From contig NC_008048.1 of NCBI RefSeq assembly GCF_000013985.1, positions 1,550,001 to 1,614,000 on the forward strand: a DNA stretch of 64,000 nucleotides, read 5' to 3'. The stretch's first letter is position 1; every line of letters starts with the position of its first letter. This document shows, piece after piece, positions 1-7,848 of the stretch. The notes under the pieces are model-generated. The model made no database searches. It worked only from the letters and a program-made list of their open reading frames with translations, and was not told the DNA's origin. This stretch comes from Sphingopyxis alaskensis RB2256 (lineage in GTDB: Bacteria; Pseudomonadota; Alphaproteobacteria; Sphingomonadales; Sphingomonadaceae). A program made the position numbers and the translations under genes.

Positions 1-1157
1 CGCATGACGCGGTAGATGTCCGACAGCGCCTGGTCGCGATCCTCGGCCTTGTCGGCCTTCAGCGTGTTGCGAATCCACGGGCCGGTGTTGTTGTGGTCGA
101 TGTCGAGCAGAACCAGCTTGTCGATACCCGCGGCGTCGAGCTTCTCCAGATTCTCGGCCGACACTTCGTCGCCGGCCTCGATGTAAATCTCGCCGGTCGA
201 TTCGTTGATGAGGTCGTAAGCCGAATAGCGGCCGAAGATTTCCTCGGTCGGGATCAGCAGCGTGTCGAGACCGTCCTTCGCCGCCTTGTTGGCAAGGCGC
301 GGGCTGATCTTGTGCCCGGCGGCAAAGACGACTTCGCCGGTCTTGGCGTCCACGACGTCGAACGCGGGCTTCGAACCGCGCCAGTTTTCGACCATGAACG
401 GTACTTTCCAGCCATTCTCGGCGCGCTCGAAGACGAGGCGGTCATAGAAATGGTTGAGAATCTCCTCGCCCGTCATGCCCAGCGCATAGAGCAGGCTGGT
501 GACCGGCAGCTTGCGCTTGCGGTCGATACGGACATTGACAATGTCCTTGGCGTCGAACTCGAAATCGAGCCACGAACCGCGGTACGGGATCACGCGCGCG
601 GCGAAAAGGAACTTGCCCGACGAATGGGTCTTGCCGCGGTCATGGTCGAAGAGCACACCCGGCGAACGGTGCATCTGCGACACGATGACGCGCTCGGTGC
701 CGTTGACGAAGAAGGTGCCGTTCTCGGTCATGAGCGGCATGTCGCCCATGTAAACGTCCTGTTCCTTGATATCGAGGACGCTGCGCGTGTCGGTTTCGCT
801 GTCGACTTCAAAGACGATCAGGCGCAGCGTTACCTTCATCGGCGCCGCATAGGTGATGCCGCGCTGACGGCATTCCTCGACGTCATATTTGGGCGCTTCA
901 AGTTCGTAATGAACGAAGTCGAGCTCGGCGGTGCCGGCGAAATCGCGGATCGGAAAAACGCTGCGCAGCGTCTTTTCAAGACCCGAAACATAACCGATCG
1001 AGGGGTCCGAGCGCAGGAACTGCTCATAGGATTCGCGCTGCACCTCAATCAGGTTGGGCATTTCCACCGCTTCGTGGATATTGCCGAACAGCTTGCGGAT
1101 TCGCTTGGTCGCGGTTGCTTCGAGGGCCTGGCCCACCGACTTCGCCTTGGTCGCCAT
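1..1157 (-). CDS. rpoB: DNA-directed RNA polymerase subunit beta (N-terminal part, cut by window edge)
   Basis: This is the first 385 codons of the RNA polymerase beta subunit; the rest lies beyond base 1. The reverse-strand translation starts [19 protein letters not shown] and contains the conserved protrusion/lobe signatures [19 protein letters not shown] and [20 protein letters not shown]. The ATG at 1157 fits the usual RpoB N-terminus. In many bacteria rplJ-rplL lie directly upstream; here the upstream neighbour is a divergent enoyl-CoA hydratase, so rpoB must have its own promoter (see 1336-1364). Identity is certain from the protein motifs. Confidence 0.98.
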   Translation of the reverse strand, partial: MATKAKSVGQALEATATKRIRKLFGNIHEAVEMPNLIEVQRESYEQFLRSDPSIGYVSGLEKTLRSVFPIRDFAGTAELDFVHYELEAPKYDVEECRQRGITYAAPMKVTLRLIVFEVDSETDTRSVLDIKEQDVYMGDMPLMTENGTFFVNGTERVIVSQMHRSPGVLFDHDRGKTHSSGKFLFAARVIPYRGSWLDFEFDAKDIVNVRIDRKRKLPVTSLLYALGMTGEEILNHFYDRLVFERAENGWKVPFMVENWRGSKPAFDVVDAKTGEVVFAAGHKISPRLANKAAKDGLDTLLIPTEEIFGRYSAYDLINESTGEIYIEAGDEVSAENLEKLDAAGIDKLVLLDIDHNNTGPWIRNTLKADKAEDRDQALSDIYRVM

Positions 1158-1335
1158 AAGTGATTGTCTCGCCTTGATAAAATAACTCGCGGACGCGATA
1201 GAGACGCAAAAAGGCCGCAGGCAACCGTTGCCGGTTTACCGCAGCTTCTTGACGCATCTCGAAATCCCCGCCGCCCTATCCGTACAGCCTGCCGCGCAAA
1301 GTCAGGCCCTATCTCGGACGATGGGGAGTGACCGG

Positions 1336-1364
1336 CATATAGGATTTGACACACGCCGAGTCAA
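1336..1364 (-). promoter_or_regulatory. Putative sigma70-type promoter of rpoB
   Basis: On the minus strand there is TTGACT (-35, 1359-1364), a 17 bp spacer and TATATG (-10, 1336-1341), about 170 bases upstream of the rpoB ATG. The long leader includes a small hairpin AACCG-GCAA-CGGTT followed by a short T run, which could play a role in early elongation. This is inferred from consensus matching only. Confidence 0.5.
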
Positions 1365-1404
1365 CGCCGCGCCCCCTTGCACTCCTCCAGCAAATGCGTC
1401 ACAA

Positions 1405-1422
1405 CTTTACGTGAACGTAAAG
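1405..1422. promoter_or_regulatory. Palindromic operator CTTTACGT-GA-ACGTAAAG
   Basis: A perfect inverted repeat with 8 bp arms and a 2 bp centre lies 30 bp before the enoyl-CoA hydratase ATG. Its core ACGTGAACGT is identical to the core of the palindrome in the promoter of the LiuR-like MerR gene at 56488-56503. This makes it a likely binding site for that regulator. MerR-family LiuR proteins are known to bind such ACGT-containing palindromes near branched-chain amino acid and acyl-CoA genes. Confidence 0.6.
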
Positions 1423-1451
1423 GTAAAGCCCCAGCGAGAGGATATTTCCCC

Positions 1452-2255
1452 ATGACCGACCTGCCCGCTTTCGACACGATCAGGCTCGACTTCGCCGATG
1501 CCGTCGCGACGATCACGCTCAACCGCCCCGACCGGCTCAATTCGATGCCGCCGGAAATGGCCGACGAGATCCGCGCCGCGCTCGATCACCTGCCCGCCCT
1601 CGGCGCGCGCGCGCTGCTCATCACGGGCGAAGGTCGCGGCTTTTGTTCGGGCGCCGACCTCGCGGGCGACCGTTCGGGCGGCGCCGTCGGCGGTGGCGCA
1701 CGCAGCCGCAATGCGCTGCGCGGCCATTACAACCCGATGTTGCTCGCGCTTGCCAACCTCGACATTCCCGTCGTCGTCGCGGTCAATGGCCCGGCGGCGG
1801 GCGTCGGGTGCAGTTTCGCGCTGTCGGGCGATTTCACCATCGCGGGCAAGAGCGCCTATTTCCTCCAGGCATTCGTGAACATCGGCCTTGTCCCCGATGG
1901 CGGTTCGTCGTGGCTGCTGCCGCGCCTGGTCGGTGTGCCGCGGGCGTTGCAGATGATGATGCTGGGCGAAAAGATCGGCGCCGATCAGGCCGCCGACTGG
2001 GGCATGATCTACAAATGCGTCGACGATGCCGCGTTGATGGCCGAGGCCAAGACGCTGGCCGCACGCCTCGCCAATGGTCCGACGATCGCACTCGGCACGA
2101 TGCGCAAGCTGTTGCGCGATGGACTGTCGCAGGATTTCGCGACCACGCTCGACGCCGAAGCCAGGGGCCAGTTCATCGCGGGCGACAGCGCCGACGCGAT
2201 GGAGGGCATCATGGCCTTTCAGCAGAAGCGCAAGACCGAGTTCAGAGGGAAATAG
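1452..2255 (+). CDS. Enoyl-CoA hydratase/isomerase family protein (PaaG-like)
   Basis: A 267-residue crotonase-fold enzyme of acyl-CoA metabolism. The oxyanion-hole region FCSGADLAGD is at about residues 64-73 and NGPAAGVGCSFALSGD at about 112-127. GLVPDGGSSWLLPRLVG places an Asp (D149) where classical enoyl-CoA hydratases carry a catalytic Glu. That pattern is seen in PaaG-type isomerases, so isomerase activity is as likely as hydration. The ATG at 1452 has GAGAGG upstream; a longer in-frame start at 1377 lacks a good site and would run through the operator at 1405. It is monocistronic, divergent from rpoB, and probably controlled by a LiuR-like regulator. Confidence 0.88.
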   Translation: MTDLPAFDTIRLDFADAVATITLNRPDRLNSMPPEMADEIRAALDHLPALGARALLITGEGRGFCSGADLAGDRSGGAVGGGARSRNALRGHYNPMLLALANLDIPVVVAVNGPAAGVGCSFALSGDFTIAGKSAYFLQAFVNIGLVPDGGSSWLLPRLVGVPRALQMMMLGEKIGADQAADWGMIYKCVDDAALMAEAKTLAARLANGPTIALGTMRKLLRDGLSQDFATTLDAEARGQFIAGDSADAMEGIMAFQQKRKTEFRGK

Positions 2256-2271
2256 CCCCGCACCGCCCGAT

Positions 2272-2360
2272 CCCGTTCGTGTCGGGCGAAGTCGAGACAC
2301 CCCGAAGGCAAGCGCAAAGCCGATTGGCATCTCGACCTCGCTCGATGCGCTCGATGCGAG
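2272..2360. repeat. Degenerate palindromic repeat (TTCGTGTCG family)
   Basis: The left arm is close to the intact element at 38278-38357 (shared TTCGTGTCG.GCGAAGTCGA), while the right arm has diverged (TCTCGACCTCGCTCGA). It lies between the convergent enoyl-CoA hydratase and HD-domain genes. It is probably a decayed copy of the same intergenic element and may still form a hairpin. Confidence 0.6.
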
Positions 2361-2389
2361 CAGGTTCCTGTTGCCGCACTTTACCTGAA

Positions 2390-2992
2390 CTACTCCGCCG
2401 CTTCCGCGGTCATCACCTTCTTGTAGATGCTGCTTTTCGGATAGGAGCAGATCCGCATCACCATCGGCTCGAAGAACTCGAGCGGCTCGCTGTCGTAATC
2501 GGGGTCGAACGCCGGCGCGTCATATTTCTCGCAGAACTCGGCGCACGCATCGTAATAAGGGCTATCCTTGAACTGGTCGCGCATGTCGCGGTCGAGCCCG
2601 AGATAGTGGAAGAAATAATGGCCCTGGAAGATGCCGTGGTGCTGGACGATCCACAGATTTTCCTCGGTCAGAAAGGGCTTCAGGATCGCCGCCGCGACGT
2701 CGGGGTGATTGAACGCGCCCAGCGTGTCGCCGATATCGTGGAGCAGCGCCATCACGACATATTCCTCGTCGCGGCCGTCCCGATGCGCGCGCGTCGCGGT
2801 TTGCAGACAATGTTCCAGCCGGTCCACCGGAAAGCCGCCATAATCGCCGCCGAGCAGCTTCAGATGGTCGAGAATGCGTCTGCCATTCTGCGGCGCAAAG
2901 GCTTTCTGCTCGCGCGCGATGATGTCCCAGTCTTCCTGCGTCCCGTCGATCATCGAGCGGAAACGCGCATGGTCACGCGTGATATCGGTCAT
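2390..2992 (-). CDS. PhnZ-like HD-domain protein
   Basis: A 200-residue HD-superfamily protein. Metal-ligand candidates follow the order H61, H85-D86 (in MALLHDIGD), H96 (NHPD), H118/H119 and D163. This spacing resembles the PhnZ/inositol-oxygenase-like HD proteins, some of which are mixed-valent di-iron oxygenases rather than phosphohydrolases. The aromatic C-terminal half (HYFFHYLGLD) fits that group. No phosphonate genes are nearby, so the substrate is unknown. It stands alone, convergent with the enoyl-CoA hydratase gene and followed upstream by a short gap to 3061. The fold is well supported; the reaction is not. Confidence 0.75.
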   Translation of the reverse strand: MTDITRDHARFRSMIDGTQEDWDIIAREQKAFAPQNGRRILDHLKLLGGDYGGFPVDRLEHCLQTATRAHRDGRDEEYVVMALLHDIGDTLGAFNHPDVAAAILKPFLTEENLWIVQHHGIFQGHYFFHYLGLDRDMRDQFKDSPYYDACAEFCEKYDAPAFDPDYDSEPLEFFEPMVMRICSYPKSSIYKKVMTAEAAE

Positions 2993-3060
2993 GGCAGCCT
3001 CTCCTTGTTGGCCGCCAGTCTACGTTATTCGTTTCGGTTTGCAACGCTATGCAAAGCGCA

Positions 3061-3771
3061 TCACTCGGGCGCGTAGGTCACACCATATTTCAGAGCCTCG
3101 TCGAGCGTCAGGCACCGGCGCGTCGACTTGTTTTCCCCGGTCGCAACCGCTTGCTGGCGATACATGATCTCGGTCAGCAATTTTCGCGAGATTCCCATAC
3201 GGATCAGGAAATCATTATCCTCGCTGGCGAGCAGCGCCGAATCCTGTTCGATGTCGCCGATCAGTTCGCGCGTCGCATCGGTGCCGAGCGCGACGCTCAT
3301 GTCGATCGCCGCCCGATCGCCTGTCCGCGTGAACATATGAACCATGAAGACGCCACCGGGATCGATCACGCGTGGCTGCCCGCCCATGAACACGAAATTG
3401 CACGCGCTGAAACAGGCCCAACCGCTCGGAATACGCGTCGTCAGCCCCATGTTCGACCGGATTATTCGCCCCGCGGCATTGCCGGCGCGCGCATCGCCGC
3501 CAGGCGAGCGTAGCCAGATTTCGCCCACATCGGGGTTTGCCTTGAGCGCGGCAGCCAGACGGTCGGGCAGGCCGGGATCGACGCGCCCCTCTGCCAGCAT
3601 CACCTTGATGCCGCCGCGCTTCTCGATCGTCAGCGTCATCGTCGGGTTGTTCGACCAATTGGGATTCAGCGGACATGTCGGATTGACCGGATCCATCCCG
3701 GTCGCCCCGGTCAACCCCCCGATAGCCAGAACCGCAAAGCCCAGGCGTGCCGCCTTACGCTGCCAGGACAT
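3061..3771 (-). CDS. Secreted ClpP/crotonase-fold protein (COG3904-like)
   Basis: A 236-residue protein with an N-terminal hydrophobic segment (about residues 9-25), so probably periplasmic or membrane-anchored. The body looks like a Clp-type fold: RSPGGD (88-93) resembles an oxyanion-hole loop, S122 in ACFSACNF sits at the nucleophile position, and H145 in VFMVHMF fits the catalytic His. It resembles the poorly described family of predicted periplasmic ClpP-like proteins. The start at 3771 (MSWQRKAARLGF) overlaps the end of the upstream gene by 17 bp, so the two are probably translated together. Protease activity is an inference. Confidence 0.65.
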   Translation of the reverse strand: MSWQRKAARLGFAVLAIGGLTGATGMDPVNPTCPLNPNWSNNPTMTLTIEKRGGIKVMLAEGRVDPGLPDRLAAALKANPDVGEIWLRSPGGDARAGNAAGRIIRSNMGLTTRIPSGWACFSACNFVFMGGQPRVIDPGGVFMVHMFTRTGDRAAIDMSVALGTDATRELIGDIEQDSALLASEDNDFLIRMGISRKLLTEIMYRQQAVATGENKSTRRCLTLDEALKYGVTYAPE

Positions 3772-4312
3772 AGCGCGACTCGCCCGGCCCCTTGCACATC
3801 CGTTTGGTGACGCGCGTTTCCTCGCCCTCGACAATGATGAAGTCGTTGACGTTCATGCATTTGCGCCCGCCGCGCTCGTCGTTGATCGACGCCACGGTCG
3901 ACGATCCGCTGACATTGGGACGGGTTTCGCTCGTCCAGTTGGCGGTCGCGCCGACCTCTTCGCCGCGCGTGACTTCCTCGGTCGCCGCCGCGGCCTGAAC
4001 CTGCTCGGCGGGATCAAGACGGCAGGCGATGGCATCGGTCAGCGTCCCGCTCACCTCCGCGATCGGGACATAAGAATAGACCCCCGCCTTGCTCGCCGCG
4101 TCGCCGACGGCATCGCTGATGACATTGCCCAGGATGTTGCGTCCGATGCTGCTGCCCTTCTTGCCTTTGGGACAACCGCCATTGTCGTTTTCGCTCGGCG
4201 CGGGCGCCGGCGTGGTCACCTTGCGCAGCAGGCTGCCGAATTGCGCCTCTGCCGGAGTGATCGCGAGAAGGCAGGTCGCAAATACCGCAGGGGTCGCCAG
4301 GATTTTACGCAT
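3755..4312 (-). CDS. Secreted protein resembling 17-kDa surface antigens
   Basis: A 185-residue exported protein. It has a clear signal peptide (MRKILATPAVFATCLLAI.., cleavage after AEA), then a Gly/Ala-rich stretch GRNILGNVISDAVGDAASKAG of glycine-zipper character. The C-terminal half (W..E.RPNVSGSSTV, then spaced cysteines) resembles the C-terminus of rickettsial 17-kDa-type antigens. The ATG at 4312 has AGGTGA upstream and is preferred over a GTG at 4324. It forms an overlapping pair with the ClpP-like gene downstream. The function is unknown; an envelope role is likely. Confidence 0.6.
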   Translation of the reverse strand: MRKILATPAVFATCLLAITPAEAQFGSLLRKVTTPAPAPSENDNGGCPKGKKGSSIGRNILGNVISDAVGDAASKAGVYSYVPIAEVSGTLTDAIACRLDPAEQVQAAAATEEVTRGEEVGATANWTSETRPNVSGSSTVASINDERGGRKCMNVNDFIIVEGEETRVTKRMCKGPGESRYVLAA

Positions 4313-4463
4313 GATCTGTTTCACCTGTTCCGCGCCCGCAACCGGGCAGTCGTGCGACCCTTTTATCGCCGAAGCATGCCACCCGCTGTGATTTTCATCA
4401 ACCGTGCAACTTATCTCATCCTGACAGGTTGAATTAAGGCGGATTATGTCACACTAAGCCGCC

Positions 4464-4907
4464 ATGCTCTCGCAGAAGACCCGCTATACGATCCGCGCGT
4501 TCCAGCATCTTGCCGACCATTGGGGCAGGGGGCAGGTCCAGCTTGCGGACATCGCCGAGGCGCAGAATATCCCGCCCAAGTTCCTGACCGTCATCCTGTC
4601 CGAAATGGCGCGCGAGGGGCTGTTGATTTCGCAGCGCGGCCGCGACGGAGGTTATCAGCTTGCGCTGCCTCCCGTCGACATCAGCTATGGCGACCTCGTC
4701 CGCCTGACGCGCGGGTCGCTGGCGCTCGTCCCCTGCGCCGCACGCAACGCGCACGAACATTGCAAGAATTGCCTGCCCGAAGCCGAATGCCGACTCCGCA
4801 GCCTGATGTTGAAGGTGCGCGACGAGACCGCATCGATCCTCGACCGCATCACGCTGGCCGACCCGATCGAACTCGAACCCGTTTTCGAGACCGAAGCAGC
4901 GGCCTGA
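4464..4907 (+). CDS. Rrf2-family transcriptional regulator with four cysteines
   Basis: A 147-residue Rrf2 protein. The N-terminal winged helix includes LADIAEAQNIPPKFLTVIL and SQRGRDGGYQLA (about residues 27-66). The loop that binds Fe-S clusters in IscR/NsrR-type members carries C91, C100, C103 and C109 (PCAARNAHEHCKNCLPEAEC). A redox- or iron-responsive cluster is therefore likely. It is not next to isc or suf genes, so the target is unknown. A palindromic terminator follows at 4931. Assignment to the family is firm; the ligand is inferred. Confidence 0.88.
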   Translation: MLSQKTRYTIRAFQHLADHWGRGQVQLADIAEAQNIPPKFLTVILSEMAREGLLISQRGRDGGYQLALPPVDISYGDLVRLTRGSLALVPCAARNAHEHCKNCLPEAECRLRSLMLKVRDETASILDRITLADPIELEPVFETEAAA

Positions 4908-4930
4908 AAGCCTCCACTCGCCGCATAGCA

Positions 4931-4954
4931 AAAGGCCCGCGATCGCGGGCCTTT
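4931..4954. terminator. Bidirectional hairpin terminator
   Basis: A perfect palindrome, AAAGGCCCGCGA and its complement, sits between the Rrf2 gene (plus) and tRNA-Ala (minus). It is followed by T-rich sequence on both strands (CCTTT.. and CCTTTTGC), so it can end transcription from both sides. Confidence 0.75.
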
Positions 4955-4963
4955 CCAGAAAAA

Positions 4964-5039
4964 TGGTGGAGCCTAGCGGGATCGAACCGCTGACCTCCTG
5001 CATGCCATGCAGGCGCTCTCCCAGCTGAGCTAAGGCCCC
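4964..5039 (-). tRNA. tRNA-Ala (anticodon GGC)
   Basis: 76 nt read on the minus strand. The acceptor GGGGCCT pairs with AGGCTCC including the G3:U70 pair typical of alanine tRNAs. The anticodon stem CCTGC/GCAGG encloses loop ATGGCAT (anticodon GGC). The TTCGATC T-loop and encoded CCA are present. Confidence 0.97.
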
Positions 5040-5157
5040 GTGTCATTTCGTCGCGGCCTGGGCGGCGCGACCGGGACGCCGCCTTTAGCAGCGCCGCCGG
5101 GCGATGCAAGAGGCGAAATCATCTTTCAACGAAGTTTTTGCCGCCGCAAAAAGGCGA

Positions 5158-5484
5158 TCAGCTTTCGTCGTCTTCATCATCGCCGGTCGCAACGCCCAGA
5201 TCGTCGTCGCCGCCAAGATCGACGTCATTGTCGGGCGAATCGCTGTCCTCGTCAACATCGACATCCAGATCCAGATCCTCGTCGGCCGCCACATCGTCCT
5301 TGGCGATCTTGCCCGGCTTCTCGGCTTCCTCGAACGGCATCGGCTGCTTTGATTTCAGCACCGATTCCGGAATCCACGAATAGCCGCAGTTGATGCAGCT
5401 GACCGGATCATCCTTGGTCAAATCATAGAATCGCGTGGCGCATTTCGGGCAGCTGCGTTTCGTGCCCCATTCAGCCTTGATCAT
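5158..5484 (-). CDS. FYDLN-acid family protein (TIGR02300 type)
   Basis: A 108-residue protein in two parts. The N-terminus is a small zinc ribbon with C12/C15 and C30/C33 (SCPKCATRFYDLTKDDP..SCINC) containing the family-defining FYDL motif. The C-terminal half, from about residue 65, is almost entirely Asp/Glu (DEDLDLDVDVDEDSD). The family is widespread in alphaproteobacteria and has no established function. The gene is divergent from aroA. Confidence 0.9.
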   Translation of the reverse strand: MIKAEWGTKRSCPKCATRFYDLTKDDPVSCINCGYSWIPESVLKSKQPMPFEEAEKPGKIAKDDVAADEDLDLDVDVDEDSDSPDNDVDLGGDDDLGVATGDDEDDES

Positions 5485-5609
5485 AAAAGCCTCATAATCC
5501 TTTGGAAACAGGATAAAAATATCGGAAGAACGACGACGCCTGAATAGCTATCCGTCAAATCGGCGTGCGCCTTGCCAGATTGCAAGGCCGCTGTCAAAAG
5601 CCGCACGCG

Positions 5610-6950
5610 ATGACCGACCAAACCGCCACACCGCGCAGCTTTTCTGCCTCCGTTCCGTTGAAGGGCAGGATCGCCATTCCGGGCGACAAGAGCATCTCGC
5701 ACCGATCGCTGATGCTGTCGGCGCTGGCCGTCGGCGAAAGCCGCGTCGCCGGCCTGCTCGAAGGGCATGATGTCCTCGCGACCGCCGCCGCGATGCGCGC
5801 CATGGGGGCCGATATCGCGCGCCGCGACGACGGCGAATGGCGCATCCACGGCGTCGGCGTCGGCGGCTTGCTCCAGCCGCGGGGCGCGCTCGACATGGGG
5901 AACAGCGGCACGTCGACACGTCTGCTGATGGGGCTCGTCGCGAGCCACCCGATCACCGCCACTTTCGTCGGCGACGCCAGCCTGTCGGGTCGCCCGATGG
6001 GGCGCGTCATCGATCCGCTGACCCAGATGGGCGCCGACATCAGCGCCTCGCCGGGCGCCAGGGGGGCAAAAACTCTGCCGCTGATGGTCCGCGGCCTCGC
6101 GCCCGCCATTCCCCTCTCCTACCGCCTGCCGATGGCGTCGGCGCAGGTGAAGAGCGCGATCCTTCTCGCCGGACTCAATACGCCCGGCGTCACCGAAGTC
6201 ATCGAGCCGGTGCCCACGCGCGACCACAGCGAGCGGATGCTCGGCGCCTTTGGCGCCGATCTGACCGTCGACATCGACGCGGGCGGCACGCGCCATATCC
6301 GTATCCGCGGCGAAGCCGATCTCAAGCCGCAGGCGATCATCGTCCCCGGTGATCCCTCCTCGGCCGCCTTCTTTATCGTTGCGGCGCTCATCGTGCCCGG
6401 TTCGGACGTCACCATCGCCAACGTCGGTCTCAATCCGACGCGCGCCGGGCTGGTCGAGGTTCTGAAGGCGATGGGCGGCGACATCGAACTGCTCGACCGG
6501 CGCGAAATCGGCGGCGAACCCGTCGCCGACCTGCGCGTGCGCCACAGCGTGCTCAAAGGCATCGAGGTCGACCCGGCGGTTGCGCCGAGCATGATCGATG
6601 AGTTTCCAGTCCTCTTCGTTGCCGCGACGCTCGCCGAAGGCCGCACGGTGACCACGGGGCTCGATGAACTGCGCGTCAAGGAAAGCGACCGCCTTGCCGT
6701 CATGGCGACCGGGCTCAAGGCCATCGGCGCGCGTGTCGAGGAAAGCCAAGACGGCCTTGTCATTGATGGCACCGGCGGCGATCCGCTAGCCGGCGGCGCG
6801 ACCATCGCCGGCCATCTCGATCATCGCATCTGCATGAGCTTCGCAATCGCGGGGCTTGTCAGCAAGGCGCCGGTGACGGTCGACGACATCGCCCCCGTCG
6901 CAACGAGCTTCCCCAATTTCGAGGCATTGCTTGCGGGTTTGCAACAATGA
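5610..6950 (+). CDS. aroA: 3-phosphoshikimate 1-carboxyvinyltransferase (EPSP synthase, class II type)
   Basis: A 446-residue enzyme joining shikimate 3-phosphate and PEP in aromatic amino acid synthesis. It has IPGDKSISHRS (23-33, with substrate Lys27), GDPSSAAFF and LRVKESDRL signatures. Segments such as GLLEGHDVLATAAAMRAMGADI resemble class II (CP4-like) enzymes rather than the E. coli type. However, the position matching Ala100 of CP4 is Gly100 here (GNSGTSTR). The ATG at 5610 gives the expected N-terminus. The stop overlaps the cmk start (ATGA), so the two are translationally coupled. Confidence 0.96.
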   Translation: MTDQTATPRSFSASVPLKGRIAIPGDKSISHRSLMLSALAVGESRVAGLLEGHDVLATAAAMRAMGADIARRDDGEWRIHGVGVGGLLQPRGALDMGNSGTSTRLLMGLVASHPITATFVGDASLSGRPMGRVIDPLTQMGADISASPGARGAKTLPLMVRGLAPAIPLSYRLPMASAQVKSAILLAGLNTPGVTEVIEPVPTRDHSERMLGAFGADLTVDIDAGGTRHIRIRGEADLKPQAIIVPGDPSSAAFFIVAALIVPGSDVTIANVGLNPTRAGLVEVLKAMGGDIELLDRREIGGEPVADLRVRHSVLKGIEVDPAVAPSMIDEFPVLFVAATLAEGRTVTTGLDELRVKESDRLAVMATGLKAIGARVEESQDGLVIDGTGGDPLAGGATIAGHLDHRICMSFAIAGLVSKAPVTVDDIAPVATSFPNFEALLAGLQQ

Positions 6951-7576
6951 TCATCGCCATCGATGGCCCCACCGCATCGGGCAAGGGCACGCTTGCTCGC
7001 CAGCTCGCAGACCATTTCGGCCTGCCGGTACTCGACACCGGCCTCCTGTATCGCGCCGTCGGCTATCAGACGCAGCTCAACCACGGTGATCCGGACAGGG
7101 CCGCCGACGCCGTCGCGGCCTGCGACTTCCCCGACAGCCTGCTCGACGACCCCGCGCTCCGCTATGAATCGACGGGCGGTCTCGCCAGCCGCGTTTCGGT
7201 GCATCCCGCGGTTCGCGCCGCGCTGTTCCAGCGTCAGGTCGATTTCGCGAACCAGCCGGGTGGCGCGGTGCTCGACGGGCGCGATATCGGCACCGTGATC
7301 GCGCCGCACGCCGACGCCAAGATATTCGTGACCGCGACTCCCGAAGAGCGCGCGCGGCGGCGTCACGCCGAAATGCGCGGCCGCGGAATCGACGTCACCT
7401 ATGATGCGGTGCTCGCCGATATCCACGCCCGCGACGCGCGCGATACGGCGCGCGCCGACGCCCCGCTGCGCCGCGCGGCCGACGCGATGCTGCTCGACAA
7501 TACGAACATCGACCGCGAGGCTGCGCTGGCGGCGGCAATCGCCTTTGTCGAACGCCGCCTGCGCGAACGTCGCTGA
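6947..7576 (+). CDS. cmk: (d)CMP kinase
   Basis: A 209-residue nucleoside monophosphate kinase phosphorylating CMP and dCMP. The P-loop is GPTASGKGT (6-14); DTGLLYRAVG and LDGRDIGTVIAP are typical cytidylate kinase motifs, and ATPEERARRRHAEM is the lid region. It overlaps the aroA stop by 4 bp and precedes rpsA, the conserved aroA-cmk-rpsA order. Confidence 0.96.
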   Translation: MIIAIDGPTASGKGTLARQLADHFGLPVLDTGLLYRAVGYQTQLNHGDPDRAADAVAACDFPDSLLDDPALRYESTGGLASRVSVHPAVRAALFQRQVDFANQPGGAVLDGRDIGTVIAPHADAKIFVTATPEERARRRHAEMRGRGIDVTYDAVLADIHARDARDTARADAPLRRAADAMLLDNTNIDREAALAAAIAFVERRLRERR

Positions 7577-7848
7577 CCGCCTTTTGCCTTGCTTTCGCGC
7601 AGGCTCGCGCCTATGGGCATCGCGTCCGACAGGCGCCTTGCCGGTCGCGGCATGGACGAACCGCCACTCGTTTCGAGTGTCGGGCGCGGCGGGATCGGCT
7701 CGTCGCGCCCCTTTTGCTTTGCCCATGTCCCGATCGAACCATGCGCCTCGACGATGTCCTGCTCCGCATCCGGCGGGCAGGACGGATCGGCCACAAGACC
7801 AGCGGAACCAACCGCTTGGCCGGAACAATGAAGTAAGGAAGACATTCT

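Noticed and set aside
93..1163. A 356-codon open frame on the plus strand at the window start
   Set aside because: It lies antisense to the rpoB N-terminus, which has strong protein motifs on the minus strand.
5158..5294. The Asp/Glu repeat tail of the FYDLN protein as a misread repeat
   Set aside because: An acidic tail is a known feature of this family and the frame is uninterrupted, so it was kept as coding.
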